Assembly (NCBI GenBank): GCA_001770205.1
Contig: MEQL01000050.1
Span: forward strand, 1-64,000
DNA length: 64,000 nt
Direction of reading: 5' to 3'
Origin: Bdellovibrionales bacterium RIFOXYD12_FULL_39_22
GTDB taxonomy: Bacteria; Bdellovibrionota; Bacteriovoracia; Bacteriovoracales; Bacteriovoracaceae
Shown here: positions 1-7,654 of the stretch, in pieces
Numbering within the stretch: position 1 is the first letter of the stretch
Layout: each line of letters opens with the position of its first letter
Made by a program: the position numbers and the translations under genes
The notes under the pieces: model-generated
What the model was told of the DNA's origin: nothing
The model's input: the letters and a program-made list of their open reading frames with translations, nothing else
Databases searched by the model: none

Positions 1-188
1 CAACCTCGTATCTGCTTAAGCAAGTTCTTACATAGTTAGTGAAAGTTATTTGTATGCAAAAATAATAATATCCTGCGAAAAGGTATGTCGGTATCTTGAT
101 TGCCGCACTCAAAATGTCCCCTTAACAGCTTTGTTCCTCAGACCAACTCATAACCTATACGCAACATGAAAATGCCGATCACCTATGA

Positions 189-368
189 CGTCCTATCCTT
201 CTTTTACTTTCAGAAAATTATTCAGAAAGTCTTTGCGACAGAGGCGGTTATTATTTAGGTGGTTCCCTGGGTGCCATGTATTTTGGATTAAAAGAAGATC
301 AAGGATTGGCCTCAAATTTGGATAAATTCAATTTTACACTAAGTTTAAATTTGGGTTATAAATTTTAG
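189..368 (+). pseudogene. 3' remnant of an outer-membrane beta-barrel protein
   Basis: This open frame has no start codon and encodes about 59 residues after a stop at 186-188. The last part alternates hydrophobic and polar residues and ends NFTLSLNLGYKF, with a terminal Phe as recognised by the Bam machinery in outer-membrane barrels. The rest of the gene is missing upstream, so this looks like the tail of a deleted or decayed barrel gene, and it runs straight into the terminator at 377-408. The family cannot be named from so little. Confidence 0.45.
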
Positions 369-376
369 AATATAAA

Positions 377-408
377 AAAAGGCCAAGCATAATATGACTT
401 GGCCTTTT
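377..408. terminator. Bidirectional rho-independent terminator
   Basis: An 11-bp perfect stem (AAAAGGCCAAG paired with CTTGGCCTTTT) encloses a 10-nt loop, with a T run on each strand. It sits between the plus-strand barrel remnant and the end of the minus-strand gene at 431-868, so it can serve both. Confidence 0.8.
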
Positions 409-430
409 CTATAGAAATAAAACTAAGAAA

Positions 431-868
431 TTATTTTACAAGAGTAAGTTTAATTTCACCTTTTTTAAGTGGGAAATTAAGCTTGGCAGCAGTTCTAACC
501 ATAGTAATGAATTGTGGGTTATTTTTTGCTTCACAACCAGAAATATCCAAGGTCATTTCAACGAGGGACATATAATTAGCTGATTCGCGAGTATTAAGTA
601 CTTTGGCGCAAGTTAAATAATTGATGTTATCTACAACACCATGCATGCCGCAACCAACGTTGCTTGGAGCGGAGTATTCAGCGGTGAATTGCACTAATTG
701 TGGACCATACGGCAGACCATAGCAACCAATGATAGGTGCTCGCTCAACAAAAAATTCTTCAGAATTAACATCTTGTACCACTAAAAATACTCTGGTTTGA
801 CCATCTACTGTGGCAAATGCAGTGAAGGAAAATAGAGTAGCTAAAAAAATTAATAGACTTGTTTTCAT
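431..868 (-). CDS. Small secreted hypothetical protein (four cysteines)
   Basis: The 145-residue protein starts with a clear Sec signal peptide (MKTSLLIFLATLFSFTAFA, cleavage after about residue 19). The mature part of about 126 residues has four cysteines (contexts IIGC, VGC, LTC, SGC), suggesting disulfides in the periplasm or outside. An AGGAG ribosome site lies just upstream of the ATG. No family is recognised. The gene contains no GGCC site, unlike the large conserved genes in this window, which suggests a different origin. Confidence 0.7.
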   Translation of the reverse strand: MKTSLLIFLATLFSFTAFATVDGQTRVFLVVQDVNSEEFFVERAPIIGCYGLPYGPQLVQFTAEYSAPSNVGCGMHGVVDNINYLTCAKVLNTRESANYMSLVEMTLDISGCEAKNNPQFITMVRTAAKLNFPLKKGEIKLTLVK

Positions 869-1054
869 TAAGAACTCCTAGTTTTGGGTTGGTTTTGGGA
901 TTTATCAAAAATTGACACCGGCCGCAACAAAATAAACAAAAGGTTTCTAAAGATACTATTTTTTACATAGTAGGATAGATTCTCAGGTAATCATCTGATT
1001 TTATATTTCTGTCATTTATAGGAATTTATGCTAGAGTGCTGAAAATTTTCAAAG

Positions 1055-1267
1055 GTGCTACAGGGCCTCAAAGGGAAACTCATTTATCAGCAATTGCAAG
1101 GGGTCGTCGTAGATAGGACGATAGATTTTGATAAAATTTTAGGGTATCGCATCGCTAGGATTGAGCAAAAACATCTGCGCTCTTATTGTGCCTACTACAA
1201 AGGAGCAACAGATGATCGGAAACAGCATTTTCAAGGGACTCAAACTTGGATAGGCTTGCGCACATAG
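1055..1267 (+). pseudogene. Fragment of ISAs1-family transposase (middle part)
   Basis: The open frame begins at a non-ATG codon and encodes 70 residues containing GYRIARIEQK and, further on, TWIGLRT. ISAs1/H-repeat transposases carry a GHGRIExR segment followed some 20-25 residues later by WPGL(K/R), and the order and rough spacing match. The fragment lacks both ends of a transposase of roughly 370 residues. It lies about 0.8 kb from the clearer ISAs1 relic at 2051-2603, in the opposite orientation. The assignment rests on two short motifs and is tentative. Confidence 0.4.
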
Positions 1268-1433
1268 GTTTTACAAACTCCCTATTTCTGAAATTTTGCA
1301 TTTTTTGTATCTATTGCACTCATAATCCAAAAACTATCGTAGATTTGGGAGCGGTAGCTTTGGCAGTATAATTATGGCATTTCCACGCAAGATCTACTAT
1401 TTGCCAACGTTTCCGAGCACAAACTACTTACAA

Positions 1434-1736
1434 CTAGTCTTTAAATTTTACAGTCACACAAACAGAATATTTATTGATTCCAGATTGATTCCCATTCGAC
1501 ATTAAGGTTGCGATAACCGCTACTGTTGGCGCTGATACCTCTAAAATGTCGCAATATTTAGATGTGGCATCATCTGTTGTATAACAGCTTACAAAACCAC
1601 GTTTTATAAGTGTCTTATTTAATTCAGAAACGGCAAGATATACATCGGTACCCTCTTTACTCGCACATTCTACTTTGTATCCAGCAAAAATAGCCGAAGA
1701 AAAAAGACTAAAAAATGCTAAAATTAAGAATTTCAT
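1434..1736 (-). CDS. Small secreted hypothetical protein (four cysteines)
   Basis: The 100-residue protein has a signal peptide MKFLILAFFSLFSSAIFA and a mature part of about 82 residues with four cysteines (VEC, VSC, KYC, SVC). An AAGGAG ribosome site lies just upstream of the ATG. It resembles the 431-868 product in plan (short signal, four Cys, no other domain), but I see no clear sequence homology. It contains no GGCC tetranucleotide. Function unknown. Confidence 0.65.
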   Translation of the reverse strand: MKFLILAFFSLFSSAIFAGYKVECASKEGTDVYLAVSELNKTLIKRGFVSCYTTDDATSKYCDILEVSAPTVAVIATLMSNGNQSGINKYSVCVTVKFKD

Positions 1737-2014
1737 TCATTATCTCCTTGATTTAAACGTTTTGAAAAACTAATTCTATATACTGAAACTTGGCCTAGCT
1801 GTAAATCTTAGAATTTTGGGTGTGTAAAAAAAGAATAATTAATATTCAAAACACACTCATAAATCGTCTACGTTACTGAGTGTAGCATGCAAATCGAAGC
1901 GGATTTCTGGATAAAAAATTTTATGTCCACAATTACATACTCTGTAAAAGAATTATGCAGGCGTAAAATCTTAAAATCTCATTACCGTGGTGGAATAACA
2001 TAATAATCTGAACA

Positions 2015-2433
2015 TTAACCAACAGAACATGATTGGCTTGCATCAAGTGACAGGGCTTGCGCATCTAATTTCCCATAACCAAGCAAAAGTGACAGTAAAT
2101 ATTCCTCATCCCATCCGGCAATATTTTGTTTTCGACGAATTGCTATTTTTCGCGCATCTTACTGGATTAAATTCAAACAAAACAGCCTAAGAAGAGAAAA
2201 ATTTTCGGCGCAGTGGCCAGCTCTGTTTCTACAATCGTCCTCCCTAAAAACTACATCCAATACCCAGTGCAGTTCACAAAATATCTTCGCAAACTTGTCA
2301 AAATCGAGAAGTAAAAATAGCCGCCTAAATGTATCATGTGATGGGATTCCGTGCTTAAGATTTAAAAATTTTTTGAACCACTCTAGTTTTGCCTCCCCAA
2401 AGTCCTCGATATCAACTTACTTTTCTTTCCCAT
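2015..2433 (-). pseudogene. Broken ISAs1-family transposase
   Basis: The minus strand has an AAGGAAGGAG ribosome site at 2441-2450 and ATG at 2433. After a frameshift it reads IEDFGEAKLEWFKKFL and GIPSHDTFRRLF, the N-terminal signature of ISAs1/H-repeat transposases. It then jumps to LHWVLDVVFREDDCRNRAG and a following N-x3-LR segment, the C-terminal signature. The catalytic middle is deleted. An in-frame TAA follows LNLIQ, after which the frame resumes with an AGWDEEYLL segment. The gene therefore carries a frameshift, a large internal deletion and a nonsense codon, and cannot make active transposase. Confidence 0.8.
2051..2073 (+). repeat. Inverted repeat of the ISAs1 relic (left)
   Basis: This 23-bp end starts CAGGGCTTGCGCATCTAATT. 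Its partner is on the opposite strand at 2581-2603, with three mismatches. It overlaps the codons for the C-terminal end of the broken transposase. Confidence 0.75.
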
Positions 2434-2580
2434 AAAAAAACTCCTTCCTTGGTTAATTATGAAAAAGATAGCTTAAAATTTTTGATAGTCCAATGACGCG
2501 GGGCCATTAACGCAGGGCCGTAGTGGCCCGAAATTACGTTGCGCATGGAATGTTTTTGAATTTTATTTTTTAAATTATTA

Positions 2581-2603
2581 TGAAATTAGATGCGTAAGAC
2601 CTG
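2581..2603 (-). repeat. Inverted repeat of the ISAs1 relic (right)
   Basis: Read on the minus strand this starts CAGGTCTTACGCATCTAATT, the partner of 2051-2073. It lies about 150 bp upstream of the ATG of the transposase remnant. Confidence 0.75.
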
Positions 2604-3084
2604 GGTTGAGTATCTTTAGAAATAATTTGAATATTGTTTTTATATTACCAAATACTTTTTTAGCAAGTCTTTAAATTGAGATTCGTTATGTTGAAACTTT
2701 ACAATTCGATCTCCACAGGTACGAACGCAATTTTAATCCTGCTCAGGTTTTGCTCAGGTTAGTGCATGAAAAATGATTAAAAGGATGAGAAGAAATGAAA
2801 AAGAAAAATGGCAACTAACTAAAATTATTCCAAACATGTTAATATTGTTATTGTAATTTATTGCTCACTCTGACCCCTGGTGGTGGTGCCCATAAAAGTT
2901 GGCACTTTTGTTTTTTTTTACATCGGTTGCTGCTTTTTGCGCCTAGGCTAACACGCTGAATTTATGGCCGGCCAAAAAAGAGAAAATAGTTAGTGTCGTT
3001 TAGTAGTATCATGAACGTAGTAGATATCAGCACGTCACATCCTACGAGGGCCTTACGTAACTAGAGGCAGATAGATTATTAACC
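2604..3084. other. Gene-poor spacer
   Basis: No credible coding region is seen over 480 bp. It holds a 10-bp tandem repeat (TGCTCAGGTT twice, 2739-2760) and a strong terminator-like hairpin at 2886-2919, then the approach to the large lipoprotein gene. A seven-codon frame near 2796 behind a purine-rich stretch is too short to call. Confidence 0.5.
2886..2919 (+). terminator. Rho-independent terminator without an obvious upstream gene
   Basis: The stem GTGCC/GGCAC has a 10-nt loop and is followed by TTTTG and nine T residues. No plus-strand gene precedes it, so it may end a small RNA or be left over from deleted DNA. Confidence 0.55.
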
Positions 3085-3102
3085 TTGAACCATTGGTGGG
3101 TT

Positions 3103-6100
3103 ATGTTGAAAAAAATCTTAAATTTAGCAAACGATTTTTTTGGCCGTTTTTTGCCGCAGATGTCGACAGGCGTACTGGCCATGTTGCTGATACTGGCCTC
3201 TTGCACCGACGAAGAAGAGGCCTTCAGGGTAAAACCCAAAGTGAATAAATCTGAGGCAGCAAAGTTGGTGATCTCCGGGGATGAACTCTATTATGATTAT
3301 GGCCGCGTCTCTATTAATTATCCAGCGGTCCGTGTGATTACTTTGAAAAATGATGGAGATTACGTTGCTAAAATTATTTCCGACAAACAATCCGAAAGCT
3401 TCATGTTTGTTGGTGGTGTTTGGCCTGGACACGTAGAAGGGATGGGAAGCTGCACTAAAGAGATACTGCCTGATTCAGAGTGTACGATCGTTCTGATGTT
3501 TCTTCCGACGGAGATGAAAAAATACCAAGAGAACTTACAATTTGAATACTACTCTGGTTTTACTAACGAAAAAGTTACAATGAAAATTAGCGGCGAGGGA
3601 GTGGGAACTCCTTTTGTATATTTTGATACAATGTTTGATTACTACATGGGAGATGTCTATTATAACGATAACGTACTTACCGGCCGGACTAGAACAGTAA
3701 ATGTTAAAATTAAATATGCTGGCGATCCATTTAAACAGGCCAGTGGACTGGGCCCTTTTGACTTACCCAGCTACTTGCGCTTTCCTAACAAAACCACCGA
3801 TGATAATGGCCCATTTTCTGGTGATTCGGCCGCGGAGTGCGGAACTGTATTGGGACGAGTATCGGCCACGGAGTTTCGCGACTCTTGTGAATTTGCGATC
3901 GAGTTTGCGCCAGACGCACTTGGCAGTTATGAGCACTTGTTTACCTTGGAATACAATAATCAATCTAGTATGGAGCAATCAAAAAAGCGATTTTATGGAA
4001 GGGCCTCTAATAAAAAAATTGGTGCCACACTAAGACTTGAGGCCGTGGGAGGGCAAACTAATTTTGCTTCTTATTTAAGTCAGACGTATCCACTAATCTA
4101 TCCTGAGACAAGCTCTCAACCGATACTTTTTAGATTGGATCGAATTGATGGAAATCAAGATGCGACAGACCTCACGATGTTGTCGCTAACTTCAGGGGCA
4201 TTTTCTTTTGCTGGAGGCAGTTTCCCTGGAACCGGAGGGGATTGCTCCTCCCCAATGGTTGGCAATAGCTGCTTGCTTGCATTGATCTTTAATCCAGCAG
4301 AGGCCATTAAATACAACGATAGAGTTGTTATCAAATATAAAGATGGATTGAATGCTCCATTCAAACAAACGGAGGCGGTAAGTATTGAAGGAAGTGGTGG
4401 ATTGCCACCGGTATTAGCATTTGATAATGGTGATAGTTGGGACTTCGGAGAGATTTCACTGAATGACTCTGCCAATCGCAGTTTTAATTTGAATTTAACT
4501 AACCCCGAAACGGCCGTTCCATATAATTTTGCGGATGCCCTTGTAACTTTGTCTGCTGGCACTGCCGCTGGATTTACGCTAAATAATGGATGTTCTGCTC
4601 ATACTTTTAATTATGATCATCGCGTTTGTTCCATTAATGTTGGCTTTTCTCCTCGGCGTGTTCTTCCCGATGGGCCGCATATTGGAATTGATGATAGATA
4701 TTCAGTGCTAAGAATAGACTATAACAGCAACACCGCCTCCTTGGCCAAAGAGTTATATGCGGTAGGCTCTCGTCGGGCCCGTTTAGTTTTTCAAGTTGCC
4801 AATGGTTTTGGAGTAGATGGAAACGGACTGGTTATTATTAACACTGCTCCCTATAATCCACAAAGGCGAATTCGTCTAACGGCCTACTACGGATTGGAAG
4901 AAGCTTCGTTTACTAGCACATTTATTGATAATAATTTTGGCCTTTTTGTCTATGGTGGAAGCGATGCCTTAGCAGATAGTTTCCCTGGTGAGCGCTTGGC
5001 GGCAGATGGTTCTGTTATAGTGAGCACCAGCAATCCGCCGTGTCCTAGCGGAACCTTGAGCTATAGTAATGTTAACTGCGATATATTATTTAATTTTGCT
5101 CCGACTGAGTATGGCCTGCAAAATGCTTCTTATCGCATTGCCTATGCTAGCTCTGGTTCTCCGTCCAATATTCAAACTTCTAGCTACGTTATGTCTGGCC
5201 GAGGAGTGGATCCGGCGCTTCTTACAGAAAAATCGTTAGGATTTTTATTCACTCAAGCGCAAACTACGGTGGGTAGCGTTGCTTACGGTTACTTTAGAAT
5301 AGGTAACAGCGGCGATCCTGATTCAGTGGCCGGAAATGGAAATTTTATGCGAGCAAGTAATATTGCCAGAGTGTTGAATCAGTCGGCCGGTAGCGCGTTT
5401 ACTTCGGTAACCTCTGGTAGTTGTGGAACACTTACTCCTGTTTGTGGAAGCTACATTGATGCCGGAGTTAACTGCTATTTGTGTGTGCGTTTTGCCCCTA
5501 CCTCGGCCGGTGTTTTTAGTGGCTCGCTGGCAATTAGTTATCGGGACGGTACAAGAACTGATGGTACTATCCCCAACGTTGTTAATATGTCTACTTTTTC
5601 CTTTAGTGCACAGGCGGTAGCATATGTGCCACCTCTTGTCGCCAATATGGTGGTGAGTGTTAGCAGCGTTGATTTTGGAGATTTGGCCATCGGCCAGAGT
5701 GCTACTAACACTAGTATTGTTTTTGAAAATAGAGGAACAGCGGCCGTTTCCGCTATGTCGATAAACGATAATCTGCTTCCTGCGGGAGTGGAGTATGTTA
5801 GTGGTTGCGCTTCGTCCACGTTGGCCGCCGGGGCCAGTTGTACAATCACCTTAAGTTTTTCTCCGACCTATCCTGGCAATTTTAGTGGATCACTGCCGGT
5901 TAGTTACAACAGCGGTTCGGCGATTACTACCACTATCGCCGTGCGAGGAGGAGCGACGTATAGTCTTCCTGTATTTGGAGTCGGGGCCAATCATAGTTGT
6001 GCCGCTAATGCTAAGGCCGAGTTATTTTGCTGGGGCTACAATGAGTCAGGCCAGCTAGGAATAAATAGCGACAGTAATATTTCGGAGATTGTTGCAGCCA

Positions 6101-7242
6101 ATAAGGTAAATCTATCTCTGACTACAGGCGAGTATGTTACTAAACTTGCGCTAGGTGGTGCTCACTCTTGTGCACTGACCAATCTTGGGCGGGTTAAATG
6201 TTGGGGCCGTAATGAATATGGCCAATTAGGAATAGGAGAGGTTAATGCGCACAATTTAAATATCGGAGATGCAACAGGTGAAATGGCCACACTGACGTTT
6301 GTAAATTTGCCGATGGCGGCCGTTGATATTGTGGCCGGCGCCTCTCATAGTTGTGCGATGGTGGCAGATGACACGCTTTATTGCTGGGGTGATAATTATC
6401 AAGGTCAATTAGGAGTGGGAACGAATGGAAATTTTTCACCTACGCCAATTCACTTGGACATAGAGGTACAAAAAATTGTTTTAGATACTGCGCATACTTG
6501 CGCTCTCTTGGCCGATGACTCCTTAAAATGCTGGGGAAATAATGATGTCTTTGGCCAATTAGGTCTAGGTGATGCGATTAATCGCAATGCTCCATCGGCA
6601 GCAGTTAATCTAAACGGTACGGCCATGGATCTTTCAGTTGGAGGGGCCTTTTCTTGTGCGGTACTTACCAGCGGAGCGGTCAAGTGCTGGGGGCGAAATT
6701 CTCAAAATGGGGAAGAGGGACTTGGTGCTTTGGGTAAGTGTTGGGCGGTGGACGGTGGAAGTTTTGTAAATTGTAATGAGACTTCGAATGATCCGCTTTT
6801 GGGGTATGGAAATAGTGCCAATCAGATGGGAGTTAATTTGTCGGCGGTTAGTTTAGGAGTAGCTTTTGTGGCCAGCAAAATTTTTACCGGCGATGCTTTT
6901 AGTTGTGCAATGAGCGGAGTTGCGGGATCGGCACAGTCGCTCAAATGTTGGGGACAAAATGGTGCCGGCCAACTGCTAAAAGGTAACTTAACGACATTGG
7001 GCGTTCTTCCGGCCCAGATGGGGGATAGCTTAACGACAATTTATTCACATGCTACTAGTGGGACAGTTGTGGATGTAAAATTAGGTAGTGCGCATGGTTG
7101 TGCAAAATTTTTAAATGGCGATTTGCGCTGTTGGGGCAATAATAGTGTGGGGCAACTATCAAGTGCGTGTGCGCAATCTTCTTATGGAGAGCGAGCGGGA
7201 GAGACCTCTTTGTCTAGTGCTCCATTAGTGATATTACCGTAA
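3103..7242 (+). CDS. Large surface lipoprotein: ASH-like modules plus seven RCC1 repeats
   Basis: The product of about 1379 residues is probably exported and lipidated: a hydrophobic segment ends LLILASC, a lipobox with Cys near residue 34. An in-frame TTG lies upstream at 3085, but ATG 3103 after GGTGGG fits better. Residues of about 40-950 form several 100-150-residue modules of the choice-of-anchor-D/ASH type, each closing with a pattern like C-x-I-x-F-x-P-x3-G followed by a strand ending in Y. Residues of about 970-1379 carry seven RCC1-type blades, each with a HSCA-like and a (K/Y/R)CWG motif. The paired cysteines suggest one disulfide per blade, fitting an extracellular propeller. A likely role is binding to other proteins or cells, but the ligand is unknown. 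The 86-residue gene behind it is only 10 bp away. Confidence 0.75.
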   Translation: MLKKILNLANDFFGRFLPQMSTGVLAMLLILASCTDEEEAFRVKPKVNKSEAAKLVISGDELYYDYGRVSINYPAVRVITLKNDGDYVAKIISDKQSESFMFVGGVWPGHVEGMGSCTKEILPDSECTIVLMFLPTEMKKYQENLQFEYYSGFTNEKVTMKISGEGVGTPFVYFDTMFDYYMGDVYYNDNVLTGRTRTVNVKIKYAGDPFKQASGLGPFDLPSYLRFPNKTTDDNGPFSGDSAAECGTVLGRVSATEFRDSCEFAIEFAPDALGSYEHLFTLEYNNQSSMEQSKKRFYGRASNKKIGATLRLEAVGGQTNFASYLSQTYPLIYPETSSQPILFRLDRIDGNQDATDLTMLSLTSGAFSFAGGSFPGTGGDCSSPMVGNSCLLALIFNPAEAIKYNDRVVIKYKDGLNAPFKQTEAVSIEGSGGLPPVLAFDNGDSWDFGEISLNDSANRSFNLNLTNPETAVPYNFADALVTLSAGTAAGFTLNNGCSAHTFNYDHRVCSINVGFSPRRVLPDGPHIGIDDRYSVLRIDYNSNTASLAKELYAVGSRRARLVFQVANGFGVDGNGLVIINTAPYNPQRRIRLTAYYGLEEASFTSTFIDNNFGLFVYGGSDALADSFPGERLAADGSVIVSTSNPPCPSGTLSYSNVNCDILFNFAPTEYGLQNASYRIAYASSGSPSNIQTSSYVMSGRGVDPALLTEKSLGFLFTQAQTTVGSVAYGYFRIGNSGDPDSVAGNGNFMRASNIARVLNQSAGSAFTSVTSGSCGTLTPVCGSYIDAGVNCYLCVRFAPTSAGVFSGSLAISYRDGTRTDGTIPNVVNMSTFSFSAQAVAYVPPLVANMVVSVSSVDFGDLAIGQSATNTSIVFENRGTAAVSAMSINDNLLPAGVEYVSGCASSTLAAGASCTITLSFSPTYPGNFSGSLPVSYNSGSAITTTIAVRGGATYSLPVFGVGANHSCAANAKAELFCWGYNESGQLGINSDSNISEIVAANKVNLSLTTGEYVTKLALGGAHSCALTNLGRVKCWGRNEYGQLGIGEVNAHNLNIGDATGEMATLTFVNLPMAAVDIVAGASHSCAMVADDTLYCWGDNYQGQLGVGTNGNFSPTPIHLDIEVQKIVLDTAHTCALLADDSLKCWGNNDVFGQLGLGDAINRNAPSAAVNLNGTAMDLSVGGAFSCAVLTSGAVKCWGRNSQNGEEGLGALGKCWAVDGGSFVNCNETSNDPLLGYGNSANQMGVNLSAVSLGVAFVASKIFTGDAFSCAMSGVAGSAQSLKCWGQNGAGQLLKGNLTTLGVLPAQMGDSLTTIYSHATSGTVVDVKLGSAHGCAKFLNGDLRCWGNNSVGQLSSACAQSSYGERAGETSLSSAPLVILP

Positions 7243-7252
7243 AGGATTTTTG

Positions 7253-7513
7253 ATGGATGATTTAGATAAGTTAATTTTGGAGACACTCTCTTTTTTCCGG
7301 CCGCTTTCAGTTGAGCAAATTCTTCTAGATATGGATGGTAAAAAACTAGAAACCATGCGGGAATTAACCGTGGATGATTTAAAGCTACGCCTAAATGCGC
7401 TTTCGACAGAGGGAATTTTAAAGGCCACCCAGCAGAAAGGAGAGTCTTTTTGGCAGAAAAATTATATGGGTAAGGCCAAAAAAAAATCTTGGATTTCTAA
7501 ATTCTTTCCATAG
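7253..7513 (+). CDS. Small hypothetical protein, possibly winged-helix
   Basis: An 86-residue cytoplasmic protein. AAGGA lies about 6 nt before ATG 7253; an in-frame TTG directly before it is a worse start. The sequence has an acidic N-terminal half and a segment SVEQILLDM...LKLRLNALSTEGIL followed by a basic tail ending KKSWISKFFP. The helix pattern (short helix, turn, helix, Leu-rich helix, then beta-like residues) suggests a winged-helix fold, but no specific family is recognised. It lies 10 bp after the lipoprotein gene and is probably cotranscribed with it. Confidence 0.55.
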   Translation: MDDLDKLILETLSFFRPLSVEQILLDMDGKKLETMRELTVDDLKLRLNALSTEGILKATQQKGESFWQKNYMGKAKKKSWISKFFP

Positions 7514-7564
7514 TTCAAATTATTGCCGCAATATTCTTGAGTAAAACGGTTAGTTTTTTTTGGC

Positions 7565-7599
7565 GTAATCGAAACTTTTCTGTCTTAAATTTTGATTAC
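7565..7599. promoter_or_regulatory. Inverted repeat upstream of nifJ (candidate operator)
   Basis: Arms GTAATCGAAA and TTTTGATTAC (10 bp, one mismatch) are separated by 15 bp, ending 55 bp before the nifJ start. There is no T tract after it, so it is more likely a protein-binding site than a terminator. The regulator is unknown. Confidence 0.35.
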
Positions 7600-7654
7600 A
7601 CAATCGCGATAAAGGGTGTAGTATCTGCCCAAATTTACAATTTTGGAGGGACTC

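Larger units (their letters stand above)
2051..2603. mobile_element. Decayed ISAs1-family insertion sequence
   Basis: Two terminal inverted repeats (2051-2073 and 2581-2603) match at 20 of 23 positions and begin CAGG, enclosing the broken transposase. The element is about 553 bp, against roughly 1.2-1.4 kb for an intact ISAs1 member, because the middle of the gene is gone. I see no convincing target-site duplication at the flanks. With both ends retained it might still be mobilised in trans if a full copy exists elsewhere in the genome. Confidence 0.75.

Noticed and set aside
2041-2613. Target-site duplication around the ISAs1 relic
   Set aside because: The flanking 8-10 bp on the two sides do not match.
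7600-7640. TAGTAT before nifJ as a -10 box, with a similar one near 14946
   Set aside because: No -35 match at acceptable spacing in either place.
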